Source of the DNA: Verrucosispora sp. WMMD573
GTDB taxonomy: Bacteria; Actinomycetota; Actinomycetes; Mycobacteriales; Micromonosporaceae
Length of the DNA stretch: 64,000 nt
NCBI RefSeq assembly: GCF_027497175.1
Contig: NZ_CP114901.1
Coordinates: 4,712,001-4,776,000 of the forward strand
Reading direction: 5' to 3'
The notes under the pieces are model-generated. The model was not told where the DNA came from. It saw only the letters and a program-made list of their open reading frames with translations, and did not search any database. The position numbers were made by a program, and so were the translations under genes. Below, piece after piece: positions 36,040 through 44,924 of this stretch; position 1 is the first letter of the stretch; each line of letters opens with the position of its first letter.

Positions 36040-36707
36040 CCGGCCCAGCTCCCGACGCACACCCACACGAGTTCTACCGCGAGGTCGCGCGGGTCGCGTT
36101 GACCGTCGCCGGGCCGCACCGCTTCGTTCTCGGTGGCGGGGTGGCCTGGGCCGCGCACGGACTGGTCACCCGCCCCACCGAGGACGTGGACCTCTTCGCC
36201 GATGTGGAGGGCGCCGCCGCCGCGGCAGCGGCCGACGTCCGGGCCGCGCTGGAACGCGCCGGGTTCGAGGTGGCCAACGCCGATCCGGACAGCGATCTCG
36301 GTGACCTGTTCGACGGCTTCGACCGGGATCTGCGGGACTTCGTCGTCGCCCGGGACGACCGGCGCATCCGCCTCAGCCTGGCCCGCCTCGACCGACACCG
36401 CAGCCCGGTGGTGATGGACCTCGGTCCGGTCATGGACGTGCGGGACCTCATCGCCAACAAGACCGCCGCCCTGGTCAACCGCCGCGAGGTACGCGACTAC
36501 ATCGACGTGGCCTCCGCCCTGGAACACCGGTCCGTGGCGGAGCTGCTGGACCTCGCCCGTCAGCTCGATCCCGCCCTCGAAGACGACGACGTACGGGCGG
36601 CCGGTCGCTACCTCGACCGGATCCCGGACGCCCGGTTCACCCGCTACGGACTCGGTCCCGCCGACGTCGCTCAGGTCCGGCGGCACCTGGCGGCCTGGCC
36701 CCGCTGA
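36036..36707 (+). CDS. AbiEii-like nucleotidyltransferase
   Basis: 223 aa. The nucleotidyltransferase motif I GGGVAWAAHGLVTRPTEDVD shows the conserved GG and the DxD metal pair, and ANKTAALVNRREVRDYIDVA is motif IV of the AbiEii/AbiGii group. In type IV toxin-antitoxin systems AbiEii toxins add nucleotides to tRNA or other targets and abort phage infection; plain chromosomal relatives exist. GTG 36036 overlaps the preceding stop. A perfect 8-bp hairpin follows at 36713. Confidence 0.8.
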   Translation: MTGPAPDAHPHEFYREVARVALTVAGPHRFVLGGGVAWAAHGLVTRPTEDVDLFADVEGAAAAAAADVRAALERAGFEVANADPDSDLGDLFDGFDRDLRDFVVARDDRRIRLSLARLDRHRSPVVMDLGPVMDVRDLIANKTAALVNRREVRDYIDVASALEHRSVAELLDLARQLDPALEDDDVRAAGRYLDRIPDARFTRYGLGPADVAQVRRHLAAWPR

Positions 36708-36712
36708 CCCGA

Positions 36713-36741
36713 CCCCGCCGAGCCGCACCGAGCCGGCGGGG
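36713..36741. terminator. Hairpin between convergent AbiEii-like and SDR genes
   Basis: CCCCGCCG (36713-36720) pairs perfectly with CGGCGGGG (36734-36741) across a 13-nt loop, in the 54-bp gap between convergent genes. Likely a bidirectional terminator. Confidence 0.6.
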
Positions 36742-36761
36742 GCACCAGATCGACGGGGACA

Positions 36762-37664
36762 TCACTTGGTGAAGCGGCCACCGGTGACACCCAGGATCTC
36801 ACCGGTGATGAAGCTCGACTCCTGCGAGGCGAAGAAGACGTACGCGGGTGCCAGCTCCGCGGGCTGACCAGGCCGACCGACCGGGGTGTCGGTGCCGAAC
36901 TGCTCGACCTTTCCCTCGGGCATGGTCGCCGGGATCAGCGGCGTCCAGATCGGACCCGGCGCTACCGCGTTGACCCGGATGCCCCGGTCGACCAGGTCGG
37001 CGGCGAGAGCCTTGGTGAAGTTCGCGATCCCCGCCTTGGTGGTGGCGTAGTCGAGCAACTGCGGCGACGGGTCGAACGCCTGGATCGAGGACGTGTTGAT
37101 GATCGCCGAGCCCTCGCCCAGATGTGGCAGCGCCGCCTTGCACAGCCAGAACATCGCGTACAGATTGGTCTTGAACACCCGGTCGAACTGCTCGGTGCTG
37201 ATCCCGGCGATGCCCTTGTCCTGCGCCATCTGGTACGCCGCGTTGTTCACCAGGATGTCGATGCCGCCCAGGTCACGCACCGCCCGCTCGATCAACGCCG
37301 CGCAGTTGCGCTCGTCGGCGATGTCACCCCGGATCGCGACCCCCTTGCGACCGGCGGCCTCGATGAGCCGTACGGTCTCCCGGGCGTCCGCGTCCTCCTC
37401 CTCACCGAGGTAGGAGATCAGCACGTCGGCGCCCTCCCGGGCGTACGCGATGGCGATCGCCCGGCCGATCCCCGAGTCGCCGCCGGTGATCAACGCCTTC
37501 TTGCCGTCGAGCTTGCCGGTGCCCCGATAGGAGTCCTCTCCGTGATCCGGCTTCGGCGTCATCTCGCCGGTACGTCCGGGCGGGCTCTGTTGCTGGTTCG
37601 GCTGACCTGACTGCTGGCCGTACTGCTCGGTCGGGTCCTGCGGGGTGTACTGCGTCTCGCTCAC
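36762..37664 (-). CDS. Short-chain dehydrogenase (general stress/glucose-ribitol dehydrogenase type)
   Basis: 300 aa. A Gln/Pro-rich N-terminal lead (about 35 residues, QSGQPNQQQSPPGRTGEMTP) precedes the SDR fold. Cofactor motif TGGDSGIGRAIA (near 65), NNAAYQ, catalytic Ser in IINTSSIQAF and YATTKAG, and the C-terminal GEILGVTGGRF. Relatives include E. coli YghA and Bacillus stress dehydrogenases. GTG 37664 has GGAG/GACCTCC upstream. Role in stress response is inferred from family, substrate unknown. Confidence 0.9.
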   Translation of the reverse strand: MSETQYTPQDPTEQYGQQSGQPNQQQSPPGRTGEMTPKPDHGEDSYRGTGKLDGKKALITGGDSGIGRAIAIAYAREGADVLISYLGEEEDADARETVRLIEAAGRKGVAIRGDIADERNCAALIERAVRDLGGIDILVNNAAYQMAQDKGIAGISTEQFDRVFKTNLYAMFWLCKAALPHLGEGSAIINTSSIQAFDPSPQLLDYATTKAGIANFTKALAADLVDRGIRVNAVAPGPIWTPLIPATMPEGKVEQFGTDTPVGRPGQPAELAPAYVFFASQESSFITGEILGVTGGRFTK

Positions 37665-37840
37665 GGAGGTCTCCTCGCCCGGGGTCGTGGGGTCGCGCTC
37701 CTGCAAGCCCCTACCCGGGCGAAGTTGTCGGAAACGCCCGGCCGCGGTGGCGGGTCTTCTTCGCAGAGGTGTAAGAGGTCACCACGCGTAGGGCATCCTA
37801 GGATCCTGGATGGCTGACTAACAGCGGGGCAGTCTTGGTG

Positions 37841-39001
37841 TCAGTCGGACAGCCGTGCGGCGACGCGGCGTCTCGGGGCGGGCAGGCGATCCGCCAGCGC
37901 CAACGCGGCCCGGACCGGCATGCGGCCGACCAACTCGTCGAACTCGGCCCGGCCCAGGCAGAACCGGGTGAACGCACGCCAGCCCGGCGGCGTGGCGAGC
38001 AGTCTGTGGCAGAGCGCCGGTCGCTGGGAGAAGACGTCGAGCAGCCGATGCCCGGCCCGCATGCCCGGGACGAGACGCTCGGTCACCGACCGTTCGTAGC
38101 CGGCGAGGTCGCCACCGGCCACCGCCGTCCCGGCCAGCTCGCCGGAACGCAGCGCATAGCTGATCCCCTCCCTGGTCCAGGGCTCCAGCAGGCCGGCGGC
38201 GTCGCCGACCACCAGCACCCGCCCCCGCCGCAGCGGCGAGTCGTCGGCCCGACAGCGAGTCAGGTGACCCGAGTCGTGGATCGGCGAGACGTGGGCCAAC
38301 CCGAGACGATCGACGAACCGCCGTAGGTAATCCCTGGTCCGCTCCCCCTCACCCCGGCCGGCGATCACCCCGACGGTGAGCCGGTCTCCCTTCGGGAACA
38401 CCCAGGCGTACGAGCCGGGCAGCGGACCCCAGTCGAGCAGCACCCGGCTGCGCCACCGGGCCTGCTCGGACGGCGACACCGGCAGCTCCAGCTCCAGCCC
38501 CAGATCCACCTGGCGGTGACGCACCCCCACGTGCCGGCCGCTGACCCCGGACGAGCCGTCCGCACCGATGACCGTGCGGGCCAGCAGCTGCTCGCCGTCG
38601 GCCAGCCGCAGGCGTACGACATCGGGGTCCTGCTCCACCGACCGGACCTTGGCCCGCTCGCGGACCTCGGCCCCGGCGGCCACCGCGACAGCGCGGAGCC
38701 GGTCGTCGAACTCCTCCCGGCGCACCATGTTCACCAGCGGCCCGGCGCCATGCCGGCGGGTGAACCCGCCTCGCCCGTCGAGGGTGAAGGTGACCCGGTC
38801 CACCGTGTCGTGGGCAGGTACCTCGATCCGCCCCGCCAGCGCGGCCAGCGAGGTACCGATCAGACCACCGCCGCAGGTCTTGTAGCGCGGATGCACAGCG
38901 CGCTCGACGACCAGCGTGCGTACCCCTCGGCGGGCGGCGGCGGCTGCGGCGGCCAGGCCGGCGGGGCCGCCACCGATCACCACGAGTTCCCAGACGCTCA
39001 C
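37841..39001 (-). CDS. Geranylgeranyl reductase family FAD-dependent oxidoreductase
   Basis: 386 aa. FAD Rossmann motif ELVVIGGGPAGLAAAAAAAR, then RYKTCGGGLIG (the GGR-type CGGG loop), VIGADGSSGVSGRH and RVLVVGDAAGLLEPWTREGI. Members reduce isoprenoid chains such as menaquinone or phospholipid tails; in actinobacteria a MenJ-type role is likely. GTG 39001 has TACCCT (39008-39013) exactly 6 nt upstream and no ribosome site, suggesting a leaderless mRNA. Confidence 0.88.
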   Translation of the reverse strand: MSVWELVVIGGGPAGLAAAAAAARRGVRTLVVERAVHPRYKTCGGGLIGTSLAALAGRIEVPAHDTVDRVTFTLDGRGGFTRRHGAGPLVNMVRREEFDDRLRAVAVAAGAEVRERAKVRSVEQDPDVVRLRLADGEQLLARTVIGADGSSGVSGRHVGVRHRQVDLGLELELPVSPSEQARWRSRVLLDWGPLPGSYAWVFPKGDRLTVGVIAGRGEGERTRDYLRRFVDRLGLAHVSPIHDSGHLTRCRADDSPLRRGRVLVVGDAAGLLEPWTREGISYALRSGELAGTAVAGGDLAGYERSVTERLVPGMRAGHRLLDVFSQRPALCHRLLATPPGWRAFTRFCLGRAEFDELVGRMPVRAALALADRLPAPRRRVAARLSD

Positions 39002-39148
39002 TGGTGCAGGGTAGATCAGCCACGGCCCGGACGGCGGCAACGGTCGGCACGGCTGGGGCTGCCGACCCGGGCATCTTCTCCGGCGCGCCGGGTAACCGCC
39101 GGCCGCAGACCGCCTGCCGCAGGCGGACGGAGGCGCAAGGAGGACACC

Positions 39149-39385
39149 ATGCAAGAGGTGCGGCTGTCGGACGTCGAGGCGCGGGTGTACGACGCGGTGG
39201 CGGCCCTGGAGGCGCGCGGCCAGGTACCGTACCCGGACATGATCGCCCAGGAGTGCGGGCTGACCGAGGAGCAACTACAGACCCCGCTGCACCTGCTTAC
39301 CGAGAAGAACCTGCTGCACCGGGAGGACTCGCCGATGGCCGGGCTCGACTTCGGTCCCCGCTTCTGCGCACAGCAGCTGGCATGA
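39149..39385 (+). CDS. Small winged-helix-like protein
   Basis: 78 aa, MQEVRLSDVEARVYDAVAAL then GLTEEQLQTPLHLLTEKNLL, the pattern of a three-helix winged domain with a final basic-to-neutral tail. AAGGAGG lies 7 nt before ATG. The gene is in the gap between the divergent flavoprotein and the MFS gene. Probably a small DNA- or protein-binding regulator; function not known. Confidence 0.75.
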   Translation: MQEVRLSDVEARVYDAVAALEARGQVPYPDMIAQECGLTEEQLQTPLHLLTEKNLLHREDSPMAGLDFGPRFCAQQLA

Positions 39386-39431
39386 CGGGCGGTCGCGCAC
39401 CCCACCGGGCCGCGCAGCGCCGGACGGCCGG

Positions 39432-40916
39432 TTGACCCCGGCGGCGCCGAGCGGCTCGGCGGGGTCCGGGACCGCGTCGTACGAGCGGCGACGCTGGCAG
39501 GCCCTCGGCGTCGGGCTGGTCGCGGCGTTCATGACGCTACTCGACATCAGCATCGTCAACGTCGCCCTGCCGTCCCTGGAGCGTTCCCTGCGGGCCGATC
39601 CGAGTGACCTGCAATGGGTGCTGTCCGGGTACGCGCTGAGTTTCGGGCTGGTCCTGGTGCCGGCGGGACGCTTCGGTGACGTGCGCGGGCGACGCAACGC
39701 GTTCGTCTTCGGCATCGCCCTGTTCACGCTGACCAGCGCGCTGGCCGGGCTGGCCCAGTCCCCCGGCTGGCTGATCGCCGCCCGGCTGCTCCAGGGCGCC
39801 GCCGCCGGGGTGGTGAACCCGCAGGTGACCGGCCTGATCCAGCAGCTGTTCGCCGCGCCCGAGCGGGGCCGACCCTTCGGCTGGCTCGGCGCCACCATCG
39901 GCATCTCCACCGCGGTCGGTCCGCTGCTCGGCGGCCTGCTGATCGCCGCTGGCGGCCCGGAACACGGCTGGCGGTGGGTCTTCTTCGTCAACGTGCCGGT
40001 GGGGATCGTCGCGGTGCTGCTCGGCTGGCGGTTGCTGCCCGGCCGGGTCACCCCACGCGGTGCGCAACGCCGGTTCGACCCGGTCGGCGTGCTGCTGCTC
40101 GGCGTCGGCGTGACCCTCGTGCTGCTGCCGCTGGTGCAGCGCGAGCAGTGGCCCGGCGCGACGAAGTGGTTGCTGCTGCCCGCCGGGCTGGCCATCCTCG
40201 TCGGCTTCGTCGCCTGGGAGCGCCGCTACGCCCGGCACGGCCCGCCGCTGTTCGACGTCCGCCTGTTCGGGCACCGGTCGTACGCCCTCGGCTCGACGAT
40301 CGCGCTGCTCTACTTCGGCGGGTTCACCGCGATCTTCTTCATCTTCACCCTGTACCTGCAGAACGGGCGGGGCTACAGCGCCCTGGTAGCCGGCGCGGCG
40401 ATCACCCCGTTCGCGCTCGGTTCGGCCGTCGCGTCCGCCGTCGGTGGACGGCTGGTCAACCGCTACGGCCGCCCCCTGGTCGCCGTCGGGCTGGTCGGCG
40501 TGGTGACCGGTCTCGGTCTCGCCGCGCTGGCCATCGAGCTGGCACCACGCGCCCCCGTGCCCTGGGTGACCGCGCTGCCGTTGCTGGTCGCCGGCATCGG
40601 CAGCGGCCTGGTGATCGCACCCAACCAGACGCTGACCCTGACGGAGGTGCCGGTTCCGCAGGCCGGCAGCGGCGCCGGGATGTTGCAGACCGGCCAGCGG
40701 ATCGGTTCGGCCGCCGGCATCGCGGTCGTCGGCGCGGTCTTCTTCTCCGCGCTGGCCGACGGCGCGGACGCTTGGTCGAGGGCGTTCGAACGGTCGCTGC
40801 TCACCTCGGCCGCGATCATCACGCTGGCCCTGGTGGCGGCCGCCGTCGACATCGCCGGCAACCACCGCCGAGCCCCGAGGGGGGCGACGTCCCGGAAGCG
40901 AGAAGCCTCCTCGTAG
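39432..40916 (+). CDS. MFS drug-resistance transporter (DHA2 family, 14 TM)
   Basis: 494 aa with about 14 hydrophobic segments. Motif A GRFGDVRGRRNAF follows TM2, motif C-like GPLLGGLLIA lies in TM5, and the N-terminal VAAFMTLLDISIVNVALPSL is DHA2-typical. Proton-driven export of toxic organics is expected. The frame starts with TTG 39432, without a clear ribosome site; no in-frame ATG or GTG close to TM1 is better. The transported substrate is unknown and no regulator adjoins it except the 78-aa protein. Confidence 0.9.
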   Translation: MTPAAPSGSAGSGTASYERRRWQALGVGLVAAFMTLLDISIVNVALPSLERSLRADPSDLQWVLSGYALSFGLVLVPAGRFGDVRGRRNAFVFGIALFTLTSALAGLAQSPGWLIAARLLQGAAAGVVNPQVTGLIQQLFAAPERGRPFGWLGATIGISTAVGPLLGGLLIAAGGPEHGWRWVFFVNVPVGIVAVLLGWRLLPGRVTPRGAQRRFDPVGVLLLGVGVTLVLLPLVQREQWPGATKWLLLPAGLAILVGFVAWERRYARHGPPLFDVRLFGHRSYALGSTIALLYFGGFTAIFFIFTLYLQNGRGYSALVAGAAITPFALGSAVASAVGGRLVNRYGRPLVAVGLVGVVTGLGLAALAIELAPRAPVPWVTALPLLVAGIGSGLVIAPNQTLTLTEVPVPQAGSGAGMLQTGQRIGSAAGIAVVGAVFFSALADGADAWSRAFERSLLTSAAIITLALVAAAVDIAGNHRRAPRGATSRKREASS

Positions 40917-41072
40917 CCACTGACCCGGCTCCGCCGCAAGCCGGCGCCGGATCAGGGCGATCTCCCGCTCGTACGTCCGGCAGGTGCCGACGAGAACGAC
41001 GGCGGAAACCCGGGCGAACACTGGTCGCCGGGGGCAGCGAAGCGGACGGCGGGGCCGGTAGACACAGCAACC

Positions 41073-42701
41073 ATGACGAACACCCTCGACCGTCGTACCC
41101 TCCTACGGTTGGCTGGCACCTCTGCCAGCACTGCGGCGCTGGCCGGAGCCACCCTCACCGGCAGCGCCACGGCCCAGGCCGCCGCCGGCGCCTTCCGACA
41201 CGGCGTCGCATCGGGCGACCCACTGCCCGACGGAGTCCTGTTGTGGACCCGACTGACCCCCACCGAGCAGGCCCAGCCGGGTTCCGGGATCGGTCCCGAG
41301 GCCGAGGTGACGTGGCAGGTGGCCACCGATCCGGACTTCACCTCCGTGCTGGCACACGGTGTCCAGCTGACCGGGCCGGAACGGGACCACACGGTACGGG
41401 TGCCGGTAGCGGGTCTGGCACCGGCCACCACCTACTGGTACCGCTTCGGGTATGCGGGTGGTTGGTCGCCGACCGGCCGGACGATGACCGCACCGCACCT
41501 CGACGCGGAGATCGACAGGCTGCGGCTGGGGGTCGTCTCCTGCTCCAACTGGGAAGCGGGCTACTTCGCGGCGTACCGGCATCTGGCCGAGCGTGGTGAC
41601 CTGAACCTCGTGGTGCACCTGGGCGACTACCTGTACGAGTACGGCACCGGGCAGTTCGCCGCCGGCGCCACCGTCGTGCGGCCCGTGAGCCCGGCGCACG
41701 AGACGCTGTCGCTGGCCGACTACCGTGCCCGGCACGCCCTCTACAAGACGGATCCGGACCTTCAGGCGCTGCACGCCGCGCTGCCGTGGGTGATCACCTG
41801 GGACGATCACGAGGTGGCGAACGACCAGTGGGCCGGCGGCGCGGAGAACCACACGCCGGGGGTGGAGGGCGACTTTGCGGTGCGGCTGGCGGCGGCCCGA
41901 CAGGCGTACCTGGAGTGGATGCCGGTACGGACCGGGGTGGACGGGTCGATCTACCGACGGCTGCGGTTCGGCCGGCTCGCGGAGTTGTCCATGTTGGACC
42001 TTCGGACCTACCGGTCACAGCAGAGTTCCGGCGTGGCGGTGGACGACCCGGCCCGCACCATCACCGGGCAGGCGCAGCTGAGCTGGCTCAAGAGCGGCCT
42101 GGCCGGCTCCAACGCCCGATGGAAGCTGGTCGGCAACCCGGTGATGATCGCCCGGCTGGATGTCGGTGCGCTGCCCGCGTGGCTGCTCGGCCCGCTGGGC
42201 ACGCTGCTCGGCGTGCCGCAGAACGGGGCGGTGCTCAACACCGACCAGTGGGACGGCTACAACGCCGACCGCAACGAGCTGGTCAATCACCTGCGGGCCA
42301 CCGGCACCCGGGACGTGGTGTTCCTGACCGGCGACATCCACACGTCGTGGGCCAACGAGGTGACCACCCGCAGCACCGGGCGGGCCAACCCGGCCGCCGC
42401 CGAGTTCGTGGTGCCGTCGGTCACCAGTGACAACGTCAACGACTTCCTGGGCCTGCCCGCCGGCAACGCACTCAGTGGTCTCGGCACGACGCTTATCCGT
42501 TCGACGAATCCGCACGTGCGCTGGGCGGAGCTGGACGGACACGGCTACGGGGTGCTTGAGGTGACCCGGCAGCACTGCCGGATGGACTGGTACCACCTGT
42601 CCGATCGGACCCGGCGGGCGAGCGCCACCCGTTGGGTCGCCGGCTGGTCGGTCGGCGTCGGCTCGTCGACGCTGCGCCGGGAGACCGCACCCCTGGCCTG
42701 A
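41073..42701 (+). CDS. phoD: Alkaline phosphatase/phosphodiesterase PhoD family, Tat-exported
   Basis: 542 aa. A Tat signal (LDRRTLLRLAGTSASTAALA ending in ATAQAAAG) directs export. The PhoD domains follow: HGVASGDPLPDGVLLWTRLT, VVSCSNWEAGYFA, VHLGDYLYEYG, WDDHEVANDQW and LTGDIHTSWANEVTT, the Ca/Fe-binding active-site set. It releases phosphate from phosphomono- or diesters and teichoic acids. No convincing PHO box was found in the 156-bp upstream gap. Confidence 0.92.
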   Translation: MTNTLDRRTLLRLAGTSASTAALAGATLTGSATAQAAAGAFRHGVASGDPLPDGVLLWTRLTPTEQAQPGSGIGPEAEVTWQVATDPDFTSVLAHGVQLTGPERDHTVRVPVAGLAPATTYWYRFGYAGGWSPTGRTMTAPHLDAEIDRLRLGVVSCSNWEAGYFAAYRHLAERGDLNLVVHLGDYLYEYGTGQFAAGATVVRPVSPAHETLSLADYRARHALYKTDPDLQALHAALPWVITWDDHEVANDQWAGGAENHTPGVEGDFAVRLAAARQAYLEWMPVRTGVDGSIYRRLRFGRLAELSMLDLRTYRSQQSSGVAVDDPARTITGQAQLSWLKSGLAGSNARWKLVGNPVMIARLDVGALPAWLLGPLGTLLGVPQNGAVLNTDQWDGYNADRNELVNHLRATGTRDVVFLTGDIHTSWANEVTTRSTGRANPAAAEFVVPSVTSDNVNDFLGLPAGNALSGLGTTLIRSTNPHVRWAELDGHGYGVLEVTRQHCRMDWYHLSDRTRRASATRWVAGWSVGVGSSTLRRETAPLA

Positions 42702-42796
42702 CCGCCCACCCCGCCCCGGGTCACGCGCTGTGCGGCGGGCCACCGATTCCGGCCGAGTGGCCGCGAACCAGCGGGGCTTGCCGCAACCGGAGACGC

Positions 42797-42832
42797 GCGA
42801 CCGGCCGGCCCAGGCGCGGGCCGGCCGGTCGC
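42797..42832. terminator. Bidirectional terminator hairpin
   Basis: GCGACCGGCCGGCCC (42797-42811), 6-nt loop AGGCGC, GGGCCGGCCGGTCGC (42818-42832): a perfect 15-bp stem between the convergent phoD and the secreted protein gene. Confidence 0.8.
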
Positions 42833-42840
42833 CACTGGAG

Positions 42841-43539
42841 TCACCAGAGCTGGGAGACGATGTCCGCCGCCTGCTCCTCCCACTGCGCGTAGTGGAACGG
42901 GTAGGCCGACACCTGCACCGTCTGCGCGGCGGTGGTCAGCGGCAGGTCCCGCCAGCCGCCGACATTCTTCAGGGCCTCGAAGAAGACGGTCGAGGAGTAC
43001 TCGGGATCCCGGATCTGCTCCACGCTGCCCCAACCGGTGGACGGACGCTGCTGGAACAGGCCCTGCGAGTCGTGGTCGTTCCACGCGCCCAGGTGTCCGA
43101 GGTTGTAGAGCTTCGACTCCTGCAACGCGGTGGCGATGCCGATCACGGCGCCGCGCTCACCCACACCGGTGCGCTTGGCCACCTCGATGATGGTCTTGGC
43201 ATTGTCGCGCTGGGCGTCGTCGAGCGGCACGCGCGACTGGGCGCCCTGCACGCCGTGCGGGATCAGTTCGTCCCGGGTCGGCTTCCCGGCGTCCGGCTTG
43301 TCGGTGCGGCCGGCGGTGGTCAGCCCGGATTCCACGGTCACGCCGGTGCTGGTGCGACCGGTCGCCCGGTCGATCGCCGCGACCGCGCCGGCATGCGGCC
43401 CGGCGGTGATCGGTGCGGCCACGGCCGTTGGGCCGAAGGCGAGTCCGGCGAGGGCGGTCACGCCCACCACGCTGAGCGCGGTCTTCCGGTTCGGGATCGT
43501 CGCGATGGCCGGGAGCCATCGAGTGAAGTCCGGCTTCAC
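42841..43539 (-). CDS. Secreted lysozyme/transglycosylase-like protein
   Basis: 232 aa. A long signal segment (RKTALSVVGVTALAGLAFGP ending AVAAPITA) is followed by a linker rich in Thr/Gly and a C-terminal domain with GAVIGIATALQESKLYNLGH, a catalytic-looking Glu, then DHDSQGLFQQRPSTGWGSVE and YPFHYAQWEEQAADIVSQL. The pattern fits lysozyme-fold cell-wall hydrolases common in actinobacteria. GTG 43539, AAAGGG 9 nt upstream. The leader (43540-43640) has a TTGTCA - 17 nt - CATAGC promoter and a tandem repeat. Confidence 0.75.
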   Translation of the reverse strand: MKPDFTRWLPAIATIPNRKTALSVVGVTALAGLAFGPTAVAAPITAGPHAGAVAAIDRATGRTSTGVTVESGLTTAGRTDKPDAGKPTRDELIPHGVQGAQSRVPLDDAQRDNAKTIIEVAKRTGVGERGAVIGIATALQESKLYNLGHLGAWNDHDSQGLFQQRPSTGWGSVEQIRDPEYSSTVFFEALKNVGGWRDLPLTTAAQTVQVSAYPFHYAQWEEQAADIVSQLW

Positions 43540-43558
43540 GATGGTTGCCCTTTCGATC

Positions 43559-43588
43559 GGGTACGAGCCGCTCGGGTGCGAGCCGCTC
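43559..43588. repeat. 15-bp tandem repeat in the leader of the secreted protein gene
   Basis: GGGTACGAGCCGCTC (43559-43573) is followed directly by GGGTGCGAGCCGCTC (43574-43588), differing at one base, 20 bp before the start codon in the probable 5'-UTR. No riboswitch family is recognised. Confidence 0.6.
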
Positions 43589-43748
43589 TCGGGGGACAGG
43601 CCGAGCTGGTCGAGGTTTGCCAGCTGGCGCTATGGGGGACACAACCCGGTTGACAAGTCCGCCATTCCGGAAATTTGCTGGTGGCGGTTGGCTGCGACCC
43701 AGGTCACGGCGCAGACCGAGCCGGTGGGCACGAAACGGACGGTGCGCG

Positions 43749-44852
43749 TCACACCTCGTACGGGTCGCCGAACCGCACCAGGACGTGCCAGAGCTGCTTG
43801 AGCTGCTGCAAGGTGTCCGTGGTCGGTCCGTGGTCGGCCCACCGGCCCGGGTCACTGACCACCGACGCCGCGGCCCGCCCGATCAGCGCGGCGTGCAGCG
43901 GCTCACCCGTCCCACCGAACGCGGCGTGCACCCGGGCCGCCAACAACGGGATCGCCGGCCCACGAAACTCGGCGTCCACCCGGTTCACCGGGAGTGCGAA
44001 GCCGGCGTGCCAGCGGATCGGAAAGTCGTACCGGCGGGCGGCGGCGATCAGCTTCGCCGCGGTCTCGGTGCCCTGGAACGAGGGATCGACGACCAGTTCC
44101 AGGACGTCGCGGTCCAGTCGGATTTCGCCGTGCACCTGCGCCTCGACGTAGTCGTCGAGGGCCCGGCCGGCGGCCCGGGGCTGCGCCGCCAGCGCCTCGC
44201 GACGGCGCAACAGTTCACCGGTGAGGGTCACCAGGTCCGTACCGGGCCGGCCCAGGCACACGCCGGTGTCGGTGGTGGCGGTGATCAGTGCGGCCAGCAC
44301 CGGCTCGACCACGTCGACGGTGCCGACGTCGCGCGGTCCGAGGTGGCTGTCGCCGAAGCAGAAGGTGGTCCGGGTCAGCACCTCGGGACGCAGCCGCAGG
44401 TGACAGGAGCCGAACCGGGGACAGGCGCCGTCGGGATGGTCGAGCAGGTTGAGGCCGCCGTACTTCGGCCGCTCCGCCGGGTCGACGCCCGGTCGCTGGT
44501 AGGCGCCGCCGAACAGGCGCTCCTCCCAGCGGTCGCGATCCCCACCGGGGTACGCGGTGAGGCCGCCATTGGAGATCCGCGTCTCGAACTGGCTGCGGTA
44601 GACCCCGTCGACGGCAAGCGCCTCGGCGACCGTGCGGCCGTCGGCGCGCAGCCGGTCCGGGTGGAAGTTGAGGGTGATCCGTCCCTGCCGGCCGATCGCC
44701 GCGACGAGCCGCTCCGGTTCGTGGCGTACCCCGACGGCGGCGAGTGCCCGCCCGATGACCGCCAGCGCGGCGGGACGGTCGCGCAGTGCCACCGCGCGCA
44801 CGTGGCGCAGGGCCGCGCGTTGTGCGGCGGTCAGGGTCGGATCGACGGGCAT
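43749..44852 (-). CDS. DUF3626 family protein
   Basis: 367 aa cytosolic protein. Recognisable stretches: LNFHPDRLRADGRTVAEAL, GVYRSQFETRISNGGLTAYP, GGLNLLDHPDGACPRFGSCH, LRPEVLTRTTFCFGDSH and YVEAQVHGEIRLDRDVLELV. The family is found in scattered bacteria; activity unknown. Conserved His and Asp residues suggest hydrolase-type chemistry but this is not proven. ATG 44852 chosen (MPVDPTLTAAQ). Confidence 0.75.
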   Translation of the reverse strand: MPVDPTLTAAQRAALRHVRAVALRDRPAALAVIGRALAAVGVRHEPERLVAAIGRQGRITLNFHPDRLRADGRTVAEALAVDGVYRSQFETRISNGGLTAYPGGDRDRWEERLFGGAYQRPGVDPAERPKYGGLNLLDHPDGACPRFGSCHLRLRPEVLTRTTFCFGDSHLGPRDVGTVDVVEPVLAALITATTDTGVCLGRPGTDLVTLTGELLRRREALAAQPRAAGRALDDYVEAQVHGEIRLDRDVLELVVDPSFQGTETAAKLIAAARRYDFPIRWHAGFALPVNRVDAEFRGPAIPLLAARVHAAFGGTGEPLHAALIGRAAASVVSDPGRWADHGPTTDTLQQLKQLWHVLVRFGDPYEV

Positions 44853-44924
44853 GCCGGCAGTCTCGCCGGGACCGGCTCCTGGCCGCATCCCGGTTTCGCG
44901 GGCGGCGGCGAAGAGGTGCCCGGC

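Noticed and set aside
40917..41072. PHO box upstream of phoD
   Set aside because: No convincing pair of GTTCACC-type direct repeats; only a single GGCGAAC-like match, expected by chance.
43540..43748. ydaO (c-di-AMP) riboswitch upstream of the secreted hydrolase
   Set aside because: The conserved ydaO strings were not found; the region instead has a promoter-like pair and a tandem repeat.
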